A program made the position numbers and the translations under genes. DNA of 12,554 bases from a bacterium MnTg04 (GTDB lineage Bacteria > Pseudomonadota > Gammaproteobacteria > Steroidobacterales > MnTg04): the NCBI GenBank assembly GCA_008975185.1, contig BFAU01000226.1:1-12554 (forward strand). Direction: 5' to 3'. How positions within the stretch are numbered: position 1 is the first letter of the stretch; each line of letters opens with the position of its first letter. The notes under the pieces are model-generated. The model worked only from the letters and a program-made list of their open reading frames with translations, made no database searches and was not told where the DNA came from. This document shows, in pieces, positions 1-7,036 of the stretch.

Positions 1-459
1 GGTGCTGTCGAATACGTCCAGAAACCAGCGCGCAAACGCGCCGGCATCGTCGGCAAGTCGTCGCGCGTTGGCCGGTTGACTCATCCAGCCACCGACTCTC
101 TTCGCAAAGTCGATACCCCTCATCCTGGGCTGCAAGGCGTCTTCGACGAGGAAATTATCGCGTACGAAAGCGGCCAGGTTTTCTCCGATTTCGTCTTTTC
201 GCCGGGCAATAATCGCGGTATGGGGGATGGGAATTCCCATCGGGTGTCGAAACAACGCAGTTACCGCAAACCAGTCCGCCAGCGCGCCGATCATCGCCGC
301 TTCCGCGAATGCGCTTACATAGGATAGCCAGGCGAAATTTTCCTGGGCCTTGTGGGTCACGACAAATACAGCCGCCATCAACACCAACAACCCCGTCGCC
401 AGGCGTTTCATCGCGTTGAGTCTGCGTATCTTGTCCGGTTCCGTCTGGGCGAGATTCAT
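1..459 (-). CDS. DUF445 family membrane protein (YjiN-like), partial at its 3' end
   Basis: The first 153 codons of a minus-strand gene are present and the reading frame stays open to the window edge. The ATG at 459-457 has a plausible ribosome site (GGAG about 8 nt upstream). A basic N-terminus is followed by one hydrophobic segment at about residues 19-35. Next comes a stretch rich in small and acidic residues containing ADWFAVTALFRHPMGIPIPH and then an IIARRKDEIGENLA-like segment. That block is the recognisable signature of the DUF445 (YjiN/YheB) family. These are membrane-anchored proteins of unknown biochemical role, usually about 400 residues with a long helical C-terminus, which is not visible here. 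It starts 20 nt after the hemE stop and so is probably cotranscribed with hemE. The family call is confident; no function can be given. Confidence 0.85.
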   Translation of the reverse strand, partial: MNLAQTEPDKIRRLNAMKRLATGLLVLMAAVFVVTHKAQENFAWLSYVSAFAEAAMIGALADWFAVTALFRHPMGIPIPHTAIIARRKDEIGENLAAFVRDNFLVEDALQPRMRGIDFAKRVGGWMSQPANARRLADDAGAFARWFLDVFDST

Positions 460-479
460 TCGCCGTCTCCGCGACCCGT

Positions 480-1559
480 TTACCGGGTGGCGGCCTCCTT
501 GTGCCATACCGGGCTCAGATCATGGACCGCGCTGACCATCGCCGTCACGCTGGCCGGGTCTACTTCCGGGTGAATCCCGTGACCGAGATTAAAAACATGG
601 CCCGGTCCATGGCCGTAACTGGCAAGCACTTTTTCAACTTCCTTGCGGATCGCAGCCGGGCCCGCATAAAGAATTGACGGATCCAGGTTGCCTTGCAGGG
701 CGACCCGGTCGCCGGTCAGTTTGCGCGCGTCGGCAAGATCGATGGTCCAGTCGACTCCCAGTGCGTCACAACCGGTATCCGCCATATCGGCCAGACGGCT
801 GCCGGCGCCTTTGGTAAACAGGATCACCGGGATGGTATTGCCGTCTTTTTCGCGCACCAGGTTTTCACATATCTGCCGCATGTAGCGCAGTGAAAATTCC
901 CGGTATGCGGCCGGGTTCAATATACCTCCCCAGGTATCGAACACCATGACGGCCTGAACGCCGGCATTGATTTGTGCGTTCAGATATTCGATCGTGGCGC
1001 TGGTCAGTTTTTCCATCAACTTGTGCAGCATCGCGGGTTGCTCGAAAAGCATGCCCTTGATGCGGGGAAAATTCTTGCTGCTCCCGCCCTCGACCGCGTA
1101 GGTCGCGACCGTCCACGGACTGCCGGCAAAACCGATCAACGGGACCTGGCCGTCGAGCTCTTCGCGAATAACCCGGATAGCCTGCATCACGTAGCCGAGA
1201 TCCTGGTCCGGGTCCGGAATCGCGAGTTTCTTGATATCGGCCGCTGTCTGCACGGGCCGTTCGAACCTTGGGCCTTCACCAGCCTCAAAATACAAACCAA
1301 GGCCCATCGCATCCGGTACCGTCAATATATCCGAAAACAAGATTGCCGCATCCAGCGGAAATCGGCGCAGCGGCTGCACGGTAACCTTGCAGGCGAGCTC
1401 GGGGTTCCGGCACAAGTCCATGAATCCGCCGGCCGCCTTCCTGATCTCCCGGTACTCCGGCAAATAACGACCCGCCTGACGCATAAACCAGACGGGGGTC
1501 CGCTCCACCGGCTTTCTCAACAAGGCTCTCAATAACAAGTCGTTTTTCAATTGGCTCAT
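480..1559 (-). CDS. hemE: Uroporphyrinogen decarboxylase
   Basis: HemE decarboxylates the four acetate side chains of uroporphyrinogen III to give coproporphyrinogen III in cytoplasmic haem synthesis; it needs no cofactor. The 359-residue product matches the usual length (about 355). Visible family signatures are PVWFMRQAGRYLPEY near the N-terminus (substrate-carboxylate Arg27 and Arg31), FSDIL with the catalytic Asp77, GSPWTVATY ending in Tyr154, MVFDTWGG, and the C-terminal HVFNLGHGI histidine motif. I chose ATG 1559 because homologues begin M-x-x-L-K-N-D. An in-frame GTG at 1577 would add six residues and overlap the pyrF stop by 4 nt. The gene begins 14 nt after pyrF, so it is probably in the same transcript. 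The enzyme is complete, with no missing active-site residue. Confidence 0.96.
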   Translation of the reverse strand: MSQLKNDLLLRALLRKPVERTPVWFMRQAGRYLPEYREIRKAAGGFMDLCRNPELACKVTVQPLRRFPLDAAILFSDILTVPDAMGLGLYFEAGEGPRFERPVQTAADIKKLAIPDPDQDLGYVMQAIRVIREELDGQVPLIGFAGSPWTVATYAVEGGSSKNFPRIKGMLFEQPAMLHKLMEKLTSATIEYLNAQINAGVQAVMVFDTWGGILNPAAYREFSLRYMRQICENLVREKDGNTIPVILFTKGAGSRLADMADTGCDALGVDWTIDLADARKLTGDRVALQGNLDPSILYAGPAAIRKEVEKVLASYGHGPGHVFNLGHGIHPEVDPASVTAMVSAVHDLSPVWHKEAATR

Positions 1560-1573
1560 CGAAGGAAAACCCG

Positions 1574-2287
1574 TCACGCCGCCCCGAAATGGTTGGCGAT
1601 GTTTTCCTGGATGCGTTCGGCAGCGGCGCGCGGGCTGTCTGCGTCGCGTATCGGGCGGCCGATAACGATGTAGTCCGCACCGTTGGCAAAGGCCTGTTCC
1701 ACACTGACCACCCGTTTCTGGTCGTCGACCGGACGATTGTCGAGTGGACGAATCCCGGGAACGACAACCAGCAGACGCTGGTCGATGAATTCTCTCAGCC
1801 GTGGCGCCTCGAGGCCTGATGAAACCACGCCATCGCAGCCGGCCTCAAGGGCTCTGCGCGCCCTCGACAGCACCAGGTCCTCAACATCGCAGTTAAACCC
1901 CAGGTCATCCAGGTCGCCGCGATCAAGGCTGGTCAAAACCGTAACGCCGAGGATTTTGACATCCCCTTTGGCCTCAGCCGCGGCCTCCATGATCGACTGG
2001 TTCCCATGTACCGTGGTAAAAGTGATACCGCGATTATTTAGTCGCCGGACGGCTGCGGCCACCGTTGCCGGGACGTCAAAGAACTTGAGATCGACGAAAA
2101 CCTGTTTGTCCCGCGCTACCAGCCAGTCCAGCAACTCGAAATATCCACCCGCCATCATCAGCTCGAGACCGAGCTTGAAAAACTTCACCGAGTCACCCAA
2201 TTCGATTGCCAGGGAGCGTGCCCGACCAGCGTCGGCAACATCCATCGCGAATATCAACCGCTGTTCGGGGAGAATTCCGTCACGCAT
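1574..2287 (-). CDS. pyrF: Orotidine 5'-phosphate decarboxylase
   Basis: PyrF catalyses the last step of UMP synthesis, converting OMP to UMP and CO2 in the cytoplasm. The protein has 237 residues, normal for the bacterial group I enzyme. Visible landmarks are the N-terminal AMD with Asp16, Lys38 in FFKLG, the catalytic Asp66-x-Lys68-x-x-Asp71 in the FVDLKFFDVP block, a TVHG strand, VVPGIRP, and the C-terminal phosphate-binding IVIGRPI. An upstream in-frame start at 2332 would add 15 residues without family support, so ATG 2287 is preferred. The gene is 64 nt downstream of the lipoprotein stop. That gap contains an extended -10-like sequence, so pyrF may be transcribed separately from the genes before it as well as by read-through. 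hemE follows closely. Confidence 0.96.
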   Translation of the reverse strand: MRDGILPEQRLIFAMDVADAGRARSLAIELGDSVKFFKLGLELMMAGGYFELLDWLVARDKQVFVDLKFFDVPATVAAAVRRLNNRGITFTTVHGNQSIMEAAAEAKGDVKILGVTVLTSLDRGDLDDLGFNCDVEDLVLSRARRALEAGCDGVVSSGLEAPRLREFIDQRLLVVVPGIRPLDNRPVDDQKRVVSVEQAFANGADYIVIGRPIRDADSPRAAAERIQENIANHFGAA

Positions 2288-2322
2288 AAAAGGGCCTGTT
2301 CCCGCTGCTGAAAATCCGGCGC

Positions 2323-2331
2323 ATTGTATCA
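2323..2331 (-). promoter_or_regulatory. Possible extended -10 promoter of pyrF
   Basis: On the minus strand the pyrF upstream gap contains TGATACAAT, an extended -10 (TGn plus TACAAT, 5 of 6 to the sigma-70 consensus). It would start RNA about 30 nt before the pyrF ATG. No good -35 lies 17 nt upstream, which is acceptable for an extended -10 promoter. This is inference from motif and position only. Confidence 0.4.
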
Positions 2332-2351
2332 CCTCACCCGCTCACCGGGTT

Positions 2352-2840
2352 TCACGAAATCCAGCTCGCGCTGCTGGCCTCCTTCCAGGTATCTCCGTCC
2401 TTGTGGTAAATCACCGCGAAACCGCCGCCGCTGAGATACACGACATTCGAATCCTTCGCCTTCGCCCACATGCTGTGCACCCGAATACTGGCGGTGTCGC
2501 TATCCGGGAAACTCATTTCAGAAACGTATATGAACAGGAAATCGCCATCCCGGTTCGCCCGGGTCTCGATTTCCGCCTTGGTCAGCAGCAGGATTTCGAC
2601 ACCGTCCAGCCTCGGCCTCCAGTCGGCCGGCAGATTCCGGTCGGACAATACGACCTTCCGCGGATCCGCAAGCAGCCCGTGATCGGGGATTTTCTTCTCG
2701 ATCAGTGCACGCTCCATTGCCAGGTCGAGAATCCTGGTTTCCCGGGTTTCCGCCGACGCCGCCTGGGGATCGGGCGATCGCTGACCCTGGCAGGCAAGCA
2801 TCAGCAGCGCAGCAAGAACGATTCCGCAGGTCTTTCTCAT
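2352..2840 (-). CDS. Small predicted lipoprotein of unknown function
   Basis: A 162-residue protein I do not recognise. It begins with a short basic N-terminus and a hydrophobic core ending in the lipobox LMLAC, so Cys17 should be lipidated and the mature protein anchored in an envelope membrane facing the periplasm. After a linker rich in Ala, Pro and Gln, the mature part is a mixed alpha/beta sequence. The later portion has strand-like segments (GVEILLLTKAEIE, FLFIYVSEM, NVVYLSGGGFAVIYHKDG) and ends in TWKEASSASWIS. It has one cysteine in the mature part, the lipidated one. The ATG overlaps the preceding dgt stop as ATGA, with AGGAG about 8 nt upstream, so translational coupling to dgt is likely. 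The coding call is well supported by the lipobox, ribosome site and overlap; the function is unknown. Confidence 0.8.
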   Translation of the reverse strand: MRKTCGIVLAALLMLACQGQRSPDPQAASAETRETRILDLAMERALIEKKIPDHGLLADPRKVVLSDRNLPADWRPRLDGVEILLLTKAEIETRANRDGDFLFIYVSEMSFPDSDTASIRVHSMWAKAKDSNVVYLSGGGFAVIYHKDGDTWKEASSASWIS

Positions 2841-3994
2841 CGATCATCTCCTGGCTCAATCAGCCGCTGGTATTCACCGAGGGCAAACCTGTCCGTCATA
2901 CCGGCGATATAATCGGCGACGGCTCGCGCCCGTATCTCCTCGCCACCGCCCTCGCTATCGGTCCCAAACCGTTCAGACAGTAGATCCGGGTGCGACATGT
3001 AGCAGGAAAACAGGCTGCGCATGATGCGATCCGCCTTGTCGGTCATCCGCCTCACCCGTTCATGACTGTACAGTGTCCGACGCAAAAAGCGCTTCAATTC
3101 GTGATGAGCCTTGCCGACTCCATCGCTCATCCCCGCGATCGATCTACCGTGTTGGCGAACATCATCTATAGACACCGGCGATACACGATCGAGTTCCTTG
3201 CGGGTGTTTTCGATCAGGTCACTAACCACATGGTTGATCATGCAGCGGACTGTTTCGTGAATTACCGTCCTCTCGACCAGCGCAGGATACTCCGCCACCA
3301 CTTCCCGATAACAGCTATTGAACATTTCAAGCTCGCATAACTGCTCGATACTGATCATCCCGGCCCGCAACCCGTCATCGACATCGTGATTGTTATAAGC
3401 GATTTCGTCCGCGAGATTGGCCAGCTGCGCCTCGAGGCCAGGCTGCTGCCGGTTGAGAAATCGCTCACCCAGCTCGCCGAGTTCCCGCGCATTGCGCCTG
3501 GAACAGTGTTTCAGAATTCCTTCCCGGGTTTCGAAGCACAGGTTCAGCCCGGGAAACCCGGCGTATTTTTCTTCCAGCTTGTCCACGACACGCAGCGATT
3601 GCAGGTTGTGCTCGAACCCGCCGTAGTCCCGCATACAATCATTCAACGCCTCCTGTCCGGCGTGGCCGAACGGAGTGTGTCCCAGGTCGTGTGCCAGGCA
3701 TATCGCCTCGGTCAGATGTTCGTTGAGCCCCAGCGCAACGGCGACGGAACGGCCAATCTGGGACACTTCCAGTGAATGCGTCAGGCGGGTGCGGTACATA
3801 TCGCCTTCGTGATTGACGAAAACCTGGGTCTTGTACATCAGGCGGCGGAACGCGCCGCAGTGAATTATGCGGTCGCGGTCACGCTGAAATTCCGAGCGTG
3901 GATGGGCTGGCGGTTCCGGATACACACGGCCGCGGCTCCGGTCATCGTGGGCAGCCCAGGGCGCGAGCCCGGACCCGGAAGCCAGGCTCGGCAT
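2837..3994 (-). CDS. dgt: HD-domain dNTP triphosphohydrolase (dGTPase-like)
   Basis: The family hydrolyses dGTP or other dNTPs to the deoxynucleoside and triphosphate, and helps set dNTP pools. The 385-residue protein shows the HD-domain metal set: His73 in RTRLTHSLEVSQIGR, His102-Asp103 in CLAHDLGHTPFGH, and Asp196 in LADEIAYNNHDVDDG. The upstream block HCGAFRRLMYKTQVF is typical of dGTPases. The length fits the shorter dGTPase-like branch rather than the roughly 500-residue E. coli Dgt, so substrate preference is uncertain. The open frame extends 62 codons further upstream into aroB, but those residues are low-complexity Arg/Ala text, an out-of-frame shadow of aroB. ATG 3994 overlaps the aroB TGA by one base (TGATG), and family N-termini start near there. 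The downstream lipoprotein gene overlaps its stop by 4 nt. Confidence 0.92.
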   Translation of the reverse strand: MPSLASGSGLAPWAAHDDRSRGRVYPEPPAHPRSEFQRDRDRIIHCGAFRRLMYKTQVFVNHEGDMYRTRLTHSLEVSQIGRSVAVALGLNEHLTEAICLAHDLGHTPFGHAGQEALNDCMRDYGGFEHNLQSLRVVDKLEEKYAGFPGLNLCFETREGILKHCSRRNARELGELGERFLNRQQPGLEAQLANLADEIAYNNHDVDDGLRAGMISIEQLCELEMFNSCYREVVAEYPALVERTVIHETVRCMINHVVSDLIENTRKELDRVSPVSIDDVRQHGRSIAGMSDGVGKAHHELKRFLRRTLYSHERVRRMTDKADRIMRSLFSCYMSHPDLLSERFGTDSEGGGEEIRARAVADYIAGMTDRFALGEYQRLIEPGDDR

Positions 3995-5067
3995 CAGCGA
4001 CAGTACTCCCGCATCACGGACTCGGGCAAGGCCGGATCGAAGCTGTCGCAAAGCACGACGCTGCCAGGCTTTTCGGGCAACACCAGCGTCAGCTTTCCGG
4101 ACAAAACCTTCTTGTCCATTGCCATCACTTTTGCCAGCTTGCCGGGGTCCAGCCCTTCGATGCCGGTCGGCAGCCCGCACCGTTCATTGAGATCGAAGAT
4201 TCGCTGTACCAGCTCCGCGTCGGCCAGGCCCACCCGCACGGCTACCTCGGCAGCCAGCAGCAAGCCGACCGCCACCGCCTCGCCATGCAAATACCGGTAA
4301 CCCGATTCGGCCTCGATCGCGTGGGCAAAACTGTGACCGAGGTTCAGCAACGCGCGCGATCCGGTTTCTTTTTCGTCCTCCGCCACGATTCGGGCCTTGA
4401 TCCGGCAACTTGTTTCAATCGCGTGGGTCAGCGATTGCCGATCGCGCGCCAGCACCTCGCCGGCGTGACTTTCCAGCCAGCCAAAAAAAGTTTTGTCCGC
4501 GATCAGCGCCGATTTCACGATCTCGGCCATCCCGGCTCTCATCTGCCGGTCGTCGAGCGTATCCAGCGTTGCGAGGTCGGTAACCACACCGATTGGTTGG
4601 TGAAAAGCGCCAACCAGGTTTTTCCCGCCCGAATGGTTGATCGCGGTCTTGCCGCCAATCGCTGCATCTGCCTGGGCAAGCAAAGTGGTCGGACAAATAA
4701 CATGGGCGATGCCTCGCTGGTAGCAGGCAGCCGCAAAGCCCGCGATATCCGAAACGACGCCACCGCCCAGTGATACTATCGTGGCGTCGCGATGCATGCC
4801 GGATGCAACCATTTTATCCAGCAACACCGAAAAATATTCCAGATTTTTGAAACGCTCACCGTCGGGGAGCTCATATTTGGAAATCTCAAACGCCACCAGC
4901 GCTTTTTCCAGCGCAGCCTCGTGCATAGGACCGACGGTCTCGTTGCTAATCAAAAAAACCTGCTTTCCCGCCACCATGCCCGCGACCAGATCGGGATCAC
5001 TCAGCAGGCCGCGGCCTATATGGACGGGGTAGGACCCGCTGGCCGCTTCGACCGTCACTGTTTTCAC
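3994..5067 (-). CDS. aroB: 3-dehydroquinate synthase
   Basis: AroB converts DAHP to 3-dehydroquinate, the second step of the shikimate pathway, using NAD and a divalent metal in the cytoplasm. The 357-residue product is of normal length. Landmarks are the nucleotide-binding SLGGGVVSDIAGFAA (about 99-113), CPTTLLAQADAAIGGKTAINH, metal ligand Glu182 in AGMAEIVKSALI, His245 in LNLGHSFAHAIE and His261 in LHGEAVAVG. The start is a GTG at 5067, 7 nt after the aroK stop. An AGGTGA ribosome site overlaps the end of aroK, suggesting coupled translation. The downstream end overlaps dgt by one base. In many relatives a SPOR-domain damX gene follows aroB; here dgt does. Confidence 0.96.
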   Translation of the reverse strand: MKTVTVEAASGSYPVHIGRGLLSDPDLVAGMVAGKQVFLISNETVGPMHEAALEKALVAFEISKYELPDGERFKNLEYFSVLLDKMVASGMHRDATIVSLGGGVVSDIAGFAAACYQRGIAHVICPTTLLAQADAAIGGKTAINHSGGKNLVGAFHQPIGVVTDLATLDTLDDRQMRAGMAEIVKSALIADKTFFGWLESHAGEVLARDRQSLTHAIETSCRIKARIVAEDEKETGSRALLNLGHSFAHAIEAESGYRYLHGEAVAVGLLLAAEVAVRVGLADAELVQRIFDLNERCGLPTGIEGLDPGKLAKVMAMDKKVLSGKLTLVLPEKPGSVVLCDSFDPALPESVMREYCR

Positions 5068-5074
5068 AGCTGCA

Positions 5075-5590
5075 TCACCTGTCGCCCTTGACCCAGCTTA
5101 CGATTTCGCCGGCAACCGCCGGTACTTTCCGGCCATTCGTATTGATCGTCAGATCGGCCATTTCCTCGTAGATCGGCTCTCTTCGCAGGGCGATTTCCGC
5201 CAGCGTTTTTTCGGGGCTGTCGCCATCCAGCAAAGGCCGGTTGGCAATCAATCTCGTACGCCTTAGCTGTTGCGTGATGCTGGCGCGCAGGTAAACCACC
5301 CGCCCCCTTTGCGACAACCTGCGCCTGTTCTGCGGATCGAGCACCGCACCACCGCCGGTCGCCAGTACGATGGATGGCAGTTGCGTCAGGCGTTCGATCG
5401 CCACCGCCTCGCGCTGGCGAAAACCGACCTCTCCTTCTTTTTCGAAAATGAACCCGATATCGACGCCGGTCTGTTCCTGTATTTCAAGATCGGTATCGTA
5501 AAACCGCAACCCCAGTTCCTTGCCGAGCCGCCGCCCGACCGCGGTCTTGCCGGCGCCCATCGGGCCAATCAAAAACAAACTGGAAGTCAT
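5075..5590 (-). CDS. aroK: Shikimate kinase
   Basis: AroK phosphorylates shikimate to shikimate 3-phosphate with ATP. The 171-residue protein is typical. The Walker A loop GPMGAGKT is at residues 9-16. Shikimate-binding residues are Asp34 in YDTDLEIQ, Arg58 in GFRQRE, the GGG at 79-81 and Arg136. The lid arginine is Arg118 in ANRPLLDG. The ATG at 5590 has no clear Shine-Dalgarno, and no alternative in-frame start exists before the upstream stop. Unlike the usual arrangement, aroK is separated from pilQ by a terminator, a persulfide dioxygenase gene and a truncated transporter ORF. Its transcription must therefore come from the dioxygenase promoter or from the 96-nt gap just upstream. Confidence 0.96.
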   Translation of the reverse strand: MTSSLFLIGPMGAGKTAVGRRLGKELGLRFYDTDLEIQEQTGVDIGFIFEKEGEVGFRQREAVAIERLTQLPSIVLATGGGAVLDPQNRRRLSQRGRVVYLRASITQQLRRTRLIANRPLLDGDSPEKTLAEIALRREPIYEEMADLTINTNGRKVPAVAGEIVSWVKGDR

Positions 5591-5686
5591 GGTATTGGCA
5601 TATACGAAAAAAGATACATGACAAGCTTAACTGTATACGAAGCCCTTCGGCTACTCGCACACCGGGGTTCTTCCTTTGCAACAGGC

Positions 5687-5848
5687 TCACCCGAGGATAC
5701 AAGCCCTGCCGGTAGCCGCCGGCCCGATGCCGCCGGCGACAATTCCGCTGATACCGGCCATTCGACCGTTCGTCCACAGGAGCAAACCTGCTGACAGGCC
5801 GATCAGCATCCCACCGAGCGCTGCTGAAAGAGGTGTAAATTCAGGCAT
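5687..5848 (-). pseudogene. Truncated N-terminus of a YeeE/YedE (PmpA/PmpB-type) sulfur transporter
   Basis: A 53-codon minus-strand frame (ATG 5848, TGA at 5689-5687) begins 8 nt after the dioxygenase stop. Its first 40 residues read like the start of a YeeE/YedE transporter: MPEFTPLSAALGGMLIGLSA, a hydrophobic leucine run, then NGRMAGISGIVAGG, close to the family's N-G-R-x-A-G-I-S-G-I motif. After that it becomes Pro/Arg-containing (IGPAATGRACILG) and stops. Family members have about 140 or more residues with several membrane segments; here at most one or two remain. I checked the other two frames downstream and saw no continuing membrane text, so this looks like a deletion rather than a single frameshift. 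No ribosome site is evident. It might still be expressed as a tiny membrane peptide, but a decayed gene is more likely. Confidence 0.65.
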
Positions 5849-5856
5849 GAGAAAGC

Positions 5857-6720
5857 TTAAAACCGGTTCAGTGGAAGTTTGAGATAGCGGATACCGTTGT
5901 CTTCAGGCTCTGGCAGTGCGCCCGCGCGGATATTGACCTGGATCGACGGAAGAATCAGCGCCGGCATATCGAGCTGAGCATCCCTGGCGGTACGCATCTT
6001 TATGAACTGATCGACGTCGCTGGACTCGTTGACATGAATATTGTGTTTTTTCTCATTGCGGATCGTGGTCACGCAGCTTTTTTCACGACCGGCCGGCGGA
6101 TAATCGTGGCAAAGAAACAAGCGCGTGTCGTCGGGCAATTCGTAAATCCTCTGGATGGACCGGTAGAGGAGGCGAGCATCGCCCCCGGGGAAATCGCAGC
6201 GCGCGGTGCCGAAGTCCGGCATGAACATCGTGTCGCCAACAAAAACGGCACCGCCAAACACATAAGTTACGCTGTCGCTGGTATGCCCGGGGGTGTGCAT
6301 GACGCGGCCACGGATACCCCCGATCCGGATCTCCTCGCCGTCACCGAACAGATGGTCGAACTGGCCCCCGTCTGGCCGGAAATCGTCCTCTGTCAGGTTA
6401 AAAACTTTCGCAAAGGTCTCCTGTACCGTGGTGATCCCTTCCCCGATTCCTGTCTTCGCACCGAGTTTTCCGCGCAGATACATCGCGGCGCTCAGGTGGT
6501 CGGCGTGCGCGTGGGTCTCGAGGATCCACTCTGCCTCGTACCCATTTTCATCGAGCCACGCGATGAGCCGATCAGCCGATTCGGTACCGGTACGCCCGGA
6601 CTGGCAATCGAAATCGAGCACCGAATCGATGATTGCGGCCTTGTTTGAGTCGGGGTCAACCGCCACATGGCTGAATGTCGAGGTCGCCTCGTGGAAAAAG
6701 CTCTCTACTTGAATCTGCAT
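5857..6720 (-). CDS. Metallo-beta-lactamase-fold persulfide dioxygenase (ETHE1/Blh-like)
   Basis: Proteins of this group oxidise glutathione persulfide to sulfite with a mononuclear iron, as part of sulfide detoxification in the cytoplasm. The 287-residue sequence has ETHAHADHLSA (His70, His72, Asp74, His75), HTPGHT with His142, GDTMFMPDFGTARCDFPGGD with Asp163, and LCHDY with His205: a full metal-ligand set. The opening AAIIDSVLDFD, the LPSIQVNIRAG block and the C-terminal EDNGIRYLKLPLN ending are characteristic of the Blh type found in bigR operons. I chose ATG 6720 because homologues begin with M-x-x-Q-x-F-F-like residues, and AAGGCGG lies just upstream; the frame opens to 6792 without support. 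The following ORF resembles a sulfur-compound transporter start, which agrees with this role. No bigR-like repressor gene is in the window. The substrate is inferred from family. Confidence 0.88.
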   Translation of the reverse strand: MQIQVESFFHEATSTFSHVAVDPDSNKAAIIDSVLDFDCQSGRTGTESADRLIAWLDENGYEAEWILETHAHADHLSAAMYLRGKLGAKTGIGEGITTVQETFAKVFNLTEDDFRPDGGQFDHLFGDGEEIRIGGIRGRVMHTPGHTSDSVTYVFGGAVFVGDTMFMPDFGTARCDFPGGDARLLYRSIQRIYELPDDTRLFLCHDYPPAGREKSCVTTIRNEKKHNIHVNESSDVDQFIKMRTARDAQLDMPALILPSIQVNIRAGALPEPEDNGIRYLKLPLNRF

Positions 6721-6982
6721 TTTGCCGCCTTTGCGTCCGTGTCCGCTGCTTATGCAACGGCTGTCCGCCTGTATCTGTTTTTTTCCCGGCATATCGTAAG
6801 CGTCGTTATCAGCCAGAGTATTATCGGCGTTTTTAGCGGTAAATTGCCGAATGCCTGCCAGTGGCTGGAAAAATCAAAAAATATGCCGCGGTCTTTCTGA
6901 GCCCGATGGCGATTTACCTTCTCTGGTAACGGCTCCGTGGCCCACTCTGGCAGTTTGTCTGACTTTGGCCCGCCAGGCCAAC
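6721..6982 (-). other. Gap upstream of the persulfide dioxygenase gene; probable promoter region
   Basis: This gap between the pilQ terminator and the dioxygenase ATG has no coding frame I can support. On the minus strand a TAATAC hexamer at 6823-6818 (5 of 6 to the -10 consensus) would start RNA about 90 nt before the gene, but no convincing -35 lies at 16-18 nt spacing. Two direct GATAA copies flank that region, in CCGATAA and CTGATAA. Because a strong terminator ends the pil operon, a promoter for the downstream genes is expected here. The exact site is uncertain. Confidence 0.35.
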
Positions 6983-7009
6983 AAAAAAGCCTCCCGCAAC
7001 GCGGGAGGC
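6983..7009 (-). terminator. Intrinsic terminator of the pilMNOPQ operon
   Basis: A perfect 9-bp GC-rich stem (GCCTCCCGC against GCGGGAGGC) with a 3-nt loop is followed on the minus strand by six T residues. It begins 28 nt after the pilQ stop. On the plus strand only three T follow the stem, so it acts mainly on minus-strand transcription. It separates the pilus operon from the genes to its left. Confidence 0.92.
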
Positions 7010-7036
7010 TTTAAATGTCATCGCTGATTCCGGAAG

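Noticed and set aside
1560..1577. GTG start for hemE at 1577
   Set aside because: It adds six residues not found in homologues; ATG 1559 gives the conserved N-terminus. It cannot be fully excluded, because it would overlap the pyrF stop.
1683..2912. A 409-codon plus-strand ORF opposite pyrF and the lipoprotein gene
   Set aside because: Ser/Arg-rich text with no domain; it is the antisense shadow of well-supported genes on the minus strand.
3995..4180. N-terminal extension of the dNTPase to 4180
   Set aside because: It lies inside aroB in another frame and reads as Arg/Ala-rich noise; the family start fits ATG 3994.
5640..5660. Short hairpin AGCC-GAAG-GGCT before aroK as a terminator
   Set aside because: Only four base pairs and no following T tract on the minus strand.
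6667..6900. Plus-strand 77-codon ORF over the dioxygenase start
   Set aside because: Half of it is antisense to the dioxygenase gene and it has no domain or ribosome site.
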